Source of the DNA: 2-01-FULL-49-22 sp964639445
GTDB taxonomy: Bacteria > Patescibacteriota > Saccharimonadia > Saccharimonadales > UBA10212
Direction: 5' to 3'
Assembly: GCA_964639445.1 (NCBI GenBank)
Contig: CAZXDA010000017.1
Span: 1 to 11,575 of the forward strand
Length of the DNA stretch: 11,575 nt
Below, piece by piece: positions 7,450 to 11,535 of the stretch. How positions within the stretch are numbered: position 1 is the first letter of the stretch; each line of letters begins with the position of its first letter. The translations under genes were made by a program, and so were the position numbers. The notes under the pieces are model-generated. The model saw nothing but the letters and a program-made list of their open reading frames with translations, searched no databases and was not told the DNA's origin.

Positions 7450-7839
7450 TCATGCGCCTTCACCCCAAACTTCGATGGTTAATTCCGTGTCATCAGCTTC
7501 GACAACTTTGGCTCTATATCTATAGCCAAGTTTCATACAGCCAAGCAGGATCTCGGAGTTCGGGCCCTTATACTCACCATAAAATCGTCCATTTTGGAGC
7601 AGTACTATTTTTGTCGGTCGCGCTGCGTCTGGCAACAAAGTTATATTGGAGTTACGATCTAACTCGGAGGCGTTAGATAACAGAAAAGTTGCTCTAAAAG
7701 TGACCAGACACCGCTTGTCCGAAGCCTCGGATTGGAAGCCGGAGTCGAGAGCTGCCGAGCCACCTATACCGGCTTGATTCCTGCTTTTCGGTTTTGGTTT
7801 CGGGCTGTTTTTATCTTTAGGGTAAGCAGATTTTGTCAT
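7450..7839 (-). CDS. Hypothetical protein, first gene of the minus-strand pair
   Basis: 129 residues from the ATG at 7839, which has AAGGA 8 bases upstream; the earlier in-frame ATG at 7848 directly abuts that AAGG and is less likely. No family is recognised. The first ~40 residues are Lys/Pro/Ser-rich and probably disordered. The remainder is beta-rich: CLVTFRATFLLSN, NITLLPDAARPTKIVLLQNG, GCMKLGYRYRAKVVEADD, TELTIEVWGEG. A HIRAN-like or small beta-barrel fold is conceivable but unproven. The downstream gene starts 1 base after its TGA, so both are one operon, driven from a strong candidate promoter at 7973-8001. It is divergent from the toxin-antitoxin genes. Confidence 0.6.
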   Translation of the reverse strand: MTKSAYPKDKNSPKPKPKSRNQAGIGGSAALDSGFQSEASDKRCLVTFRATFLLSNASELDRNSNITLLPDAARPTKIVLLQNGRFYGEYKGPNSEILLGCMKLGYRYRAKVVEADDTELTIEVWGEGA

Positions 7840-7972
7840 GTGGTTCATCCTTAAGTTTAGTTATATGTTAAGAAACATTTGTATCGTCTTCGGAAAATCG
7901 TCAAACTGCCATGTTCCCGACAAACCAGTAGGGCGATTTTTCTTTGTTTCTCCAAAATGGGGCAACATATTG

Positions 7973-8001
7973 AACATAGCAAACTAAAGTCATCATGTCA
8001 A
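7973..8001 (-). promoter_or_regulatory. Promoter of the minus-strand operon
   Basis: Read on the minus strand: a perfect -35 TTGACA (8001-7996), 17-base spacing, and an extended -10 TGC-TATGTT (TATGTT at 7978-7973). The start of transcription would be near 7966, giving a ~125-base leader before the 7839 start codon. It is back to back with the toxin-antitoxin promoter; the two -35 boxes are 18 bases apart. Confidence 0.6.
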
Positions 8002-8008
8002 GAAAATT

Positions 8009-8048
8009 GTGCATACGTCTTGACTAATTTATTGAACTTGTATACACT
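8009..8048 (+). promoter_or_regulatory. Toxin-antitoxin promoter with candidate operator
   Basis: -35 TTGACT at 8020-8025 and -10 TACACT at 8043-8048, spaced 17 bases. An imperfect inverted pair, GTGCATAC at 8009-8016 and GTATACAC at 8040-8047 (7 of 8 complementary, 31 bases apart), brackets the promoter. The right half lies over the -10 and contains the 8-base palindrome TGTATACA (8039-8046). This fits an operator for the HTH antitoxin encoded just downstream, allowing autoregulation. Operator function is inference. Confidence 0.5.
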
Positions 8049-8084
8049 AGGGGTGATCATAAACAAAACATGTCAGGAGGCAGC

Positions 8085-8864
8085 ATGTTCCCCAACAATA
8101 TAGTTCAGCTCCGCAAAGAAGCGGGGCTGTCTCAGTATGACGTTGCTGAGAAGATCGGTGTTTCTAGAACAACCTATAATGCTTTCGAGACAGGCAAGTC
8201 GTCTCCCAATCTGAATCAGCTTGAAAGAATAGCCAAGGTATTTGAAGTGGCGCCGGCCTCCCTGGTTGAAGGCCAACTGGCAACCGGGCAAAGCGAAACT
8301 CCGAAAGAGGTTAACCTAGAAGAGCCTACCGACGACATTAAGCCTAGAGAAGTTGTGCGTGAGCGCGTTGAGCATCTACGCGAAGCCCTGCTGTATATCC
8401 TTGATAAGTTAGGAGCTAAACCGAACATTGGCGAAACCGCTCTCTATAAACTGCTTTACTTTATTGACTTTGATTATTACGAAAAAACTGGGAGATCAAT
8501 TACAGGGCTGAAGTATATCCGCAATCATTACGGACCAACTCCTGTAGCAACTTTTGATGGCCTTGTGAAAGCCATGGAGCAAAAAAATGAACTAGAAAGA
8601 GTTGAAACTCGCTTCTTCAGCCACAGGCAAAAAAAGTACCTACCAGTTGTGAAGCCCGGGCTTAAGCACCTATCTGCCGGCGAGTTGCGCCACATAGATG
8701 AAGAGCTGGCACGCTTAAGCGATAAAACCGCCATCGAACTAACAAGTCTTTCGCATAGGGACATGCCCTGGCTCGCTACAAAAGAGGGAAAGCCGATTGA
8801 CTACCAACTAGCTATGTACCGCACGACTGAGACTTCCGTGAAAGAGCCAGAGGATGAACTTTGA
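8085..8864 (+). CDS. XRE-family HTH / Panacea (SocA-like, DUF4065) antitoxin
   Basis: 259 residues from the ATG at 8085, chosen because AGGAGG at 8075-8080 lies just upstream; the ATG at 8070 precedes that site. Residues ~5-58 form an XRE/Cro HTH (NIVQLRKEAGLSQYDVAEKI, then VSRTTYNAFETGKSSPNL). Residues ~100-235 match the Panacea domain, also called SocA-like or DUF4065: GETALYKLLYFIDFDYYEKTG, YIRNHYGPTP at 144-153, and SHRDMPW at 223-229. Panacea proteins are known as versatile antitoxins for unrelated toxins, and HTH-Panacea fusions occur. The 11-base overlap with the downstream RelE-like gene is typical of a toxin-antitoxin operon. The HTH likely represses its own promoter. The linker (~65-95) is acidic. 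Confidence 0.85.
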   Translation: MFPNNIVQLRKEAGLSQYDVAEKIGVSRTTYNAFETGKSSPNLNQLERIAKVFEVAPASLVEGQLATGQSETPKEVNLEEPTDDIKPREVVRERVEHLREALLYILDKLGAKPNIGETALYKLLYFIDFDYYEKTGRSITGLKYIRNHYGPTPVATFDGLVKAMEQKNELERVETRFFSHRQKKYLPVVKPGLKHLSAGELRHIDEELARLSDKTAIELTSLSHRDMPWLATKEGKPIDYQLAMYRTTETSVKEPEDEL

Positions 8865-9219
8865 TCAAACCGGCGAGTTCGCTAAAGAGCTAAAAAAACT
8901 CGGTAAAAAGTGGCCTAGCCTGTCAGACGACCTTGAGGCGCTTAAGAAAGTTTTGGCTACATTGTATCTGGGTGGTGACAAAATTCCAGCAGAGCACATC
9001 CGCGAAACTTTTTTTGCCAGCAAACGGGCGGCTGTACTGCAAACTGTCTTGGAGGGTAAAGAGGTAGTAAAAGTGCGGCTTGACTGCCGTGATCTCAATA
9101 AGGATATGTTACGTGTAATCTATATACGAAATAAGAGCAACATTTTGCTGGTCGAGTTGTATGCCAAAAACCAGAAACCCCGCGAAGATATTATGCGCAT
9201 TAAACACTACCTGAAGTAG
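8854..9219 (+). CDS. RelE/ParE-superfamily-like toxin
   Basis: 121 residues. The N-terminal part is helical (FAKELKKLGKKWPSLSDDLEALKKVL, ~9-34). The C-terminal half has the strand pattern of RelE-superfamily toxins: KEVVKVRLDC, MLRVIYIRNKSNILLVELYA, then KNQKPREDIMRIKHYL, resembling the family ending (hhhhEhYxKxxKxDh...IKxhh). Candidate functional residues are basic and aromatic (R74, R88, Y91, K105), as in ribosome-dependent mRNA interferases, but the activity is inferred. The ATG at 8854 lies inside the 3' end of the antitoxin gene with only a weak GAG nearby, so translation probably depends on coupling. The antitoxin-first order agrees with a type II module. A ParE-like gyrase poison is an alternative. 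Confidence 0.75.
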   Translation: MNFDQTGEFAKELKKLGKKWPSLSDDLEALKKVLATLYLGGDKIPAEHIRETFFASKRAAVLQTVLEGKEVVKVRLDCRDLNKDMLRVIYIRNKSNILLVELYAKNQKPREDIMRIKHYLK

Positions 9220-9231
9220 CCCTAGGCACCG

Positions 9232-9267
9232 TCTGCCGCAAATACGCCCGGCAGAAATTTCTCTTAT
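9232..9267 (+). terminator. Terminator-like hairpin after the toxin-antitoxin operon
   Basis: TCTGCCG (9232-9238) and CGGCAGA (9249-9255) form a perfect 7-bp GC-rich stem with a 10-base loop. It is followed by AATTTCTCTTAT, a moderately T-rich tail. The end of the stem and the tail overlap repeat copy 3. It probably ends the toxin-antitoxin transcript before infA. Confidence 0.5.
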
Positions 9268-9271
9268 CGAA
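9253..9271 (+). repeat. 19-bp island repeat, copy 3 (AGAAATTTCTCTTATCGAA)
   Basis: 17 of 19 bases are identical to the copies at 6114 and 6401. This one lies 33 bases after the toxin stop rather than in the stop codon. It marks the right edge of the accessory island; the infA promoter begins 21 bases later. An imperfect fold (GGC...TTTC, loop TCTTATC, GAAA...GCC; 9250-9278) is possible. Confidence 0.8.
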
Positions 9272-9292
9272 AATAGCCAGCTAAAACACCTC

Positions 9293-9322
9293 TTTACAAC
9301 AGTTCTAAGATTGTGGTAATAT
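9293..9322 (+). promoter_or_regulatory. infA promoter, near-leaderless
   Basis: -35 TTTACA at 9293-9298 and an extended -10 TGG-TAATAT (TAATAT at 9317-9322), 18-base spacing. The predicted start near 9329 is only about 9 bases before the infA ATG at 9338, too little for a normal Shine-Dalgarno. This promoter would restart expression of the translation genes downstream of the island. Confidence 0.6.
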
Positions 9323-9337
9323 TTTCAGGTTATATTT

Positions 9338-9559
9338 ATGGCCGTAGAGAAAGAGGTTATCGAACTTACTGGTACCATTGTGGAAGCACTCCCCGGTACT
9401 CAGTTTAGGGTCGAACTCGAAAATGGCCATGTAATTATAGCTCACGTCGCCGGACGGATGCGGAAGCATTACATCCGCCTGGTGCCCGGCGACCGCGTTA
9501 AGGTAGAATTGACACCTTACGATCTGACGAAGGGTCGGATTACCTACCGCGAGGGCTAG
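9338..9559 (+). CDS. infA: Translation initiation factor IF-1
   Basis: 73 residues, the usual length. IF-1 occupies the A site of the 30S subunit during initiation. The OB-fold signature is complete: MAVEKEVIELTGTIVEALPG, FRVELENGHVIIAHVAGRMRKHYIRLVPGDRVKVELTPYDLTKGRITYR (~23-71). No good Shine-Dalgarno is seen (a weak AGG 8 bases upstream), which agrees with the near-leaderless promoter. It is the first conserved gene right of the accessory island; in many bacteria it follows secY-adk-map. Its TAG stop lies in the 5' arm of a perfect hairpin that precedes a 7-bp repeat array and rpmJ. Confidence 0.97.
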   Translation: MAVEKEVIELTGTIVEALPGTQFRVELENGHVIIAHVAGRMRKHYIRLVPGDRVKVELTPYDLTKGRITYREG

Positions 9560-9575
9560 AACCGAAGGTTCTAGC
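9555..9575 (+). other. Hairpin over the infA stop codon
   Basis: GCTAGAACC (9555-9563), loop GAA, GGTTCTAGC (9567-9575): a perfect 9-bp stem. The infA TAG is within the left arm. There is no T tract, so it is more likely an mRNA processing, stability or attenuation element than an intrinsic terminator. Confidence 0.55.
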
Positions 9576-9608
9576 AAGTAACAAGTTGCAAATAGCAAGT
9601 TGCAAGTA
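9574..9608 (+). repeat. 7-bp tandem array (GCAAGTA type) in the infA-rpmJ spacer
   Basis: Five consecutive 7-base units: GCAAGTA, ACAAGTT, GCAAATA, GCAAGTT, GCAAGTA. The array fills the spacer between the infA hairpin and the rpmJ ribosome binding site (AAGGAGAG at 9608-9615). Its unit differs from the GAATGAA arrays further right. Confidence 0.75.
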
Positions 9609-9621
9609 AGGAGAGAGTGCG

Positions 9622-9738
9622 TTGAAAGTCAGAGCTTCGGTGAAAAAAATCAGTCCAGATGATAAGATCGTCCGCCGTAAAGGACGAGTATATGTAATTA
9701 ATAAGAAAAAGCCAAAGCACAAGCAACGCCAGGGCTAA
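9622..9738 (+). CDS. rpmJ: 50S ribosomal protein L36, cysteine-free form
   Basis: 38 residues starting at a TTG (9622), with AAGGAGAG at 9608-9615 upstream. It begins MKVRASVKKISPDDKIVRRK and ends KPKHKQRQG, matching L36 from end to end. L36 is the smallest large-subunit protein and helps order 23S rRNA. The zinc-ribbon Cys/His positions of classical L36 (KICEKCKIIRRKG...VICENPKHKQ) are replaced: no Cys is present, so this is the zinc-independent (C-minus) type. No ATG is available, so the TTG start is the only sensible one. Its stop lies in the loop of a perfect hairpin. Confidence 0.93.
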   Translation: MKVRASVKKISPDDKIVRRKGRVYVINKKKPKHKQRQG

Positions 9739-9749
9739 CGCCTGGCGTT
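9725..9749 (+). other. Hairpin over the rpmJ stop codon
   Basis: AACGCCAGG (9725-9733), loop GCTAACG containing the TAA stop, CCTGGCGTT (9741-9749): a perfect 9-bp stem. It is followed by the GAATGAA array and not by T residues. The same arrangement (hairpin across the stop, then a 7-bp array) is seen after infA. Confidence 0.55.
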
Positions 9750-9751
9750 GA

Positions 9752-9779
9752 GAATGAAGAATGAGGAATGAAGAATGAA
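9752..9779 (+). repeat. 7-bp tandem array (GAATGAA type), left of the S23-like gene
   Basis: Four units: GAATGAA, GAATGAG, GAATGAA, GAATGAA. The array supplies GAGGA (9763-9767) and the ATG (9775) used by the four-helix-bundle gene. It is imperfectly complementary (about 23 of 28 positions) to the array at 10165-10192 on the other side of that gene. Confidence 0.8.
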
Positions 9780-10161
9780 GGTTAGCGCAACTAGAAGCAG
9801 CATCAGATCGTTTATGGATCTAAAAGCTTGGCAAGAGGGCCACAAGCTTGTTATTGATGTTTATAGAGTTACAAAATCTTTTCCAAAGGATGAGCAATAT
9901 GCCTTAGCATCCCAGATGCGCAGAGCGGCAGTCTCTGTGACTTCAAACATTGCTGAGGGTTTTTCTAGAGATACTTTTTCGGACAAGACTCATTTTTATG
10001 TCATGGCTCACGGTTCTCTAACTGAGCTTCAGAATCAGATTCATATCGCAAAAGACGTTAGGTATATCAGCAAATCAGAGTCAGATATGCTTTTTCTGCA
10101 AACTGAACTAGTTTACAGGATCATTAGCGGCTTAATACGTTCATCTAAGGAGAGAAAGTAA
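9775..10161 (+). CDS. Four-helix-bundle protein, S23 / 23S rRNA intervening-sequence type
   Basis: 128 residues. Family signatures: FMDLKAWQEGHKLVIDVYRV (~14-33), FPKDEQYALASQMRRAAVSV (~37-56), SNIAEGFSR (~58-66), then the GSLTELQNQIHIAKDV region (~81-96). These match the S23/IVP family (four helix bundle, TIGR02436). Members are encoded in intervening sequences of 23S rRNA and as free genes; they form pentameric bundles, and the related Avd protein serves diversity-generating retroelements. The molecular role here is unknown. The gene is an extra insertion between rpmJ and rpsM. It is bracketed by GAATGAA arrays in inverted orientation, and its start codon and GAGGA site lie within the left array. 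Confidence 0.88.
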   Translation: MKVSATRSSIRSFMDLKAWQEGHKLVIDVYRVTKSFPKDEQYALASQMRRAAVSVTSNIAEGFSRDTFSDKTHFYVMAHGSLTELQNQIHIAKDVRYISKSESDMLFLQTELVYRIISGLIRSSKERK

Positions 10162-10164
10162 TGC

Positions 10165-10192
10165 TGCATTCTGCATTCTCCATTCTCCATTC
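10165..10192 (-). repeat. 7-bp tandem array, inverted (GAATGGA/GAATGCA on minus strand)
   Basis: On the + strand four units: TGCATTC, TGCATTC, TCCATTC, TCCATTC. Reverse-complemented these are GAATGGA (twice) and GAATGCA (twice), the same family as the arrays at 9752, 10603 and 11108 but in the opposite orientation. It starts 3 bases after the S23-like stop. Confidence 0.75.
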
Positions 10193-10193
10193 T

Positions 10194-10208
10194 GTGACCG
10201 GAGGTCAC
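10194..10208 (+). promoter_or_regulatory. Hairpin enclosing the rpsM ribosome binding site
   Basis: GTGACC (10194-10199), loop GGA, GGTCAC (10203-10208): a perfect 6-bp stem immediately before the rpsM ATG at 10210. The Shine-Dalgarno GGAGG (10200-10204) lies in the loop and the 3' arm, so folding would partly mask it. This could tune S13 translation or be a protein-binding site. Confidence 0.5.
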
Positions 10209-10209
10209 A

Positions 10210-10596
10210 ATGGCTAGGATTGCGGGGGTTAATATTCCGGATAACAAGCAGGTGTGGGTGGCTTTAACATATATTTATGGGATTGGGCCGAAAGTTAGCC
10301 ATGATATTTTAAACACCGCCGGAATTGAGCCAACAGTACGAGTAAAGGACCTCACCGGCGGTGAGATTTCTAAAATTCAGGATGCGATTTCCGCCAACTA
10401 CACGGTAGAGGGCGATTTACACAGAGTCGTTACCGACAACATCAAGCGCCTGCGTGACATTAATGCCTACCGAGGCTTGCGCCACAAAGCCAACCTGCCT
10501 GCTAGGGGTCAGAGAACACGTACTAATGCCCGCACCAAGCGGGGTAAGCGCGTAACAGTTGGCGGTACGGCCAAGAAAGCGCCGACAAAGACGTAA
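10210..10596 (+). CDS. rpsM: 30S ribosomal protein S13
   Basis: 128 residues. S13 sits in the 30S head and contacts tRNA and the 50S subunit at intersubunit bridges. The start MARIAGVNIPDNKQVWVALT, the helix-hairpin-helix-like YIYGIGPKVSHDIL (~22-35), and the basic RGLRHKANLPARGQRTRTNA (~83-102) plus RTKRG segment are all conserved. The C-terminal tail VTVGGTAKKAPTKT is slightly extended. GGAGG is 5 bases upstream of the ATG. This begins the alpha-operon order S13-S11-S4, here separated from rpmJ by the inserted S23-like gene. Confidence 0.97.
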   Translation: MARIAGVNIPDNKQVWVALTYIYGIGPKVSHDILNTAGIEPTVRVKDLTGGEISKIQDAISANYTVEGDLHRVVTDNIKRLRDINAYRGLRHKANLPARGQRTRTNARTKRGKRVTVGGTAKKAPTKT

Positions 10597-10602
10597 TGAA
10601 GA

Positions 10603-10630
10603 GAATGAGGAACGAAGAATGAAGAATGAG
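10603..10630 (+). repeat. 7-bp tandem array in the rpsM-rpsK spacer
   Basis: Four units: GAATGAG, GAACGAA, GAATGAA, GAATGAG, beginning 7 bases after the rpsM stop. It contains in-frame ATGs for rpsK, but the better rpsK start lies downstream with its own ribosome binding site. Confidence 0.75.
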
Positions 10631-10651
10631 GCAGATGTAAAGGAGAAAAAA

Positions 10652-11104
10652 GTGCAGACGGAAGAGCAGGCGGCTATTGCTGTGGCGGATGTGCCGACTG
10701 AAACTGGAGCGGCTGCACCAAAGCCAAAAGCTCGTAAGAAAAAGGCTAAACGAACTGTAGCGCGCGGCCAAATTCATGTGCTGGCCAGCTTTAATAACAC
10801 CGTTATCAGCGTGACAGATCCAAAAGGCAATGTTTTAACAAGCGCCAGTGCCGGCTCAAGCGGCTTTAGAGGTTCTAAAAAAGGTACAGCCTACGCTGCC
10901 CAGATAGCTGCCGAAAAGGCTATTACGGCCGCCAAGCAAACATACGGCGTGAAAAGCGTTGATGTTTACGTTAAGGGAGTCGGTTTGGGCCGGGACGCTG
11001 CCGTCCGCACAGTCGTTGGTCAAAACATTGATATTGAGAGCATTAGAGATGTAACGCCAGTGGCGCACGGCGGCGTGCGGCCAAGAAGGCCAAAGAGAAA
11101 TTAA
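10652..11104 (+). CDS. rpsK: 30S ribosomal protein S11
   Basis: 150 residues from a GTG at 10652, chosen because AAAGGAG at 10639-10645 lies 6 bases upstream. In-frame ATGs at 10619 and 10559 fall in the repeat array and inside rpsM, and would encode an implausible basic leader. S11 forms part of the 30S platform and mRNA exit channel. The core is conserved: GQIHVLASFNNTVISVTDPK, SAGSSGFRGSKKGTAYAAQ, VDVYVKGVGLGRDAAVR, and ESIRDVTPVAHGGVRPRRPKRN. The usual NG(C/P)RP motif reads GGVRP here. The first ~35 residues (Ala-rich, then PKPKARKKKAKR) extend beyond the usual S11 N-terminus. Part of its sequence (10800-10854) is repeated at the end of the window. Confidence 0.95.
   Translation: MQTEEQAAIAVADVPTETGAAAPKPKARKKKAKRTVARGQIHVLASFNNTVISVTDPKGNVLTSASAGSSGFRGSKKGTAYAAQIAAEKAITAAKQTYGVKSVDVYVKGVGLGRDAAVRTVVGQNIDIESIRDVTPVAHGGVRPRRPKRN
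10800..10854 (+). repeat. 55-bp exact repeat, internal copy (inside rpsK)
   Basis: Native rpsK sequence encoding the VISVTDPKGNVLTSASAG region. It is identical over 55 bases to 11521-11575. The flanking bases differ (A at 10799, T at 11520), so the match starts exactly at the edge and runs to the window end. Confidence 0.95.
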
Positions 11105-11107
11105 AAA

Positions 11108-11133
11108 GAATGAAGAATGAGGAATGAAGAATG
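11108..11133 (+). repeat. 7-bp tandem array at the rpsD start
   Basis: Units GAATGAA, GAATGAG, GAATGAA and a truncated GAATG. The last unit contributes the rpsD ATG (11131), and GAGGA at 11119-11123 is its Shine-Dalgarno, 7 bases away. The arrangement is base-for-base the same as at the S23-like gene start. Confidence 0.75.
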
Positions 11134-11535
11134 GCGCGTGATTTACAATCAATTGTTAAAAGATCGAGGCGCGAGGGTTATGCGCTGCACCCTAAGGCCC
11201 ACAAGGCTTTGGTTAAGCGCTCGACTGCCCCCGGCCAACAGGGCCGCGGCGGCAGAACCAGTAAACTAAGCCAATACGGCTTGCAGCTGCGCGAAAAGCA
11301 AAAGGTCAAGCGGCTTTACGGCTTGCTGGAGAAACAATTCGCCAAACTTATGGAAGAAGCGTTGCGCGCCAAAGGCCAATCTGGCGCCAAGCTATTGGAA
11401 TTCCTGGAGCGACGGCTGGATAACGTGGTTTATCGAGCCGGATACGCGTCCTCGCGCCGGGCTGCCCGCCAACTGGTAACTCACGGTCATTTTATGCTCA
11501 ACAACCGGCGGGTTGATATTCCGTTATCAGCGTGA
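11131..11535 (+). CDS. rpsD: 30S ribosomal protein S4, broken at the contig end
   Basis: 134 codons against a usual ~200. S4 binds 16S rRNA early in 30S assembly. Genuine S4 features: an N-terminal zone with RREGYALHPKAHKALVKRS and APGQQGRGG (no zinc Cys residues), KQKVKRLYGLLEKQF (~54-68), and the S4 RNA-binding domain LERRLDNVVYRAGYASSRRA with RQLVTHGHFMLNNRRVDIP (~91-131). After VDIP, where the family continues with Ser and a long C-terminal domain, the frame enters a 55-bp copy of rpsK and stops at TGA (11533-11535). The real gene therefore ends at about 11523 in this assembly, and the last residues LSA are artefactual. The start lies in a 7-bp array. Confidence 0.9.
   Translation: MARDLQSIVKRSRREGYALHPKAHKALVKRSTAPGQQGRGGRTSKLSQYGLQLREKQKVKRLYGLLEKQFAKLMEEALRAKGQSGAKLLEFLERRLDNVVYRAGYASSRRAARQLVTHGHFMLNNRRVDIPLSA

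Noticed and set aside
7879..8103. A 74-codon plus-strand frame across the divergent spacer.
   Set aside because: It overlaps both promoters and the antitoxin RBS, has a leaderless poor start and an unconvincing composition. The region reads as regulatory DNA.
6114..9271. CRISPR array formed by the 19-bp repeats.
   Set aside because: Only three copies with spacings of 287 and 2852 bases that contain genes; there are no regular spacers and no cas genes.
9574..9608. Part of a tRNA or riboswitch near infA-rpmJ.
   Set aside because: The similarity to structured RNA is explained by the hairpin plus 7-bp tandem array. No cloverleaf or T-loop (GGTTCRA followed by the matching arm) can be built.
10559..10651. 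Upstream extension of rpsK starting inside rpsM.
   Set aside because: The extra residues come from the rpsM tail and the 7-bp array in another frame. A GTG at 10652 with AAAGGAG 6 bases before it is far better.
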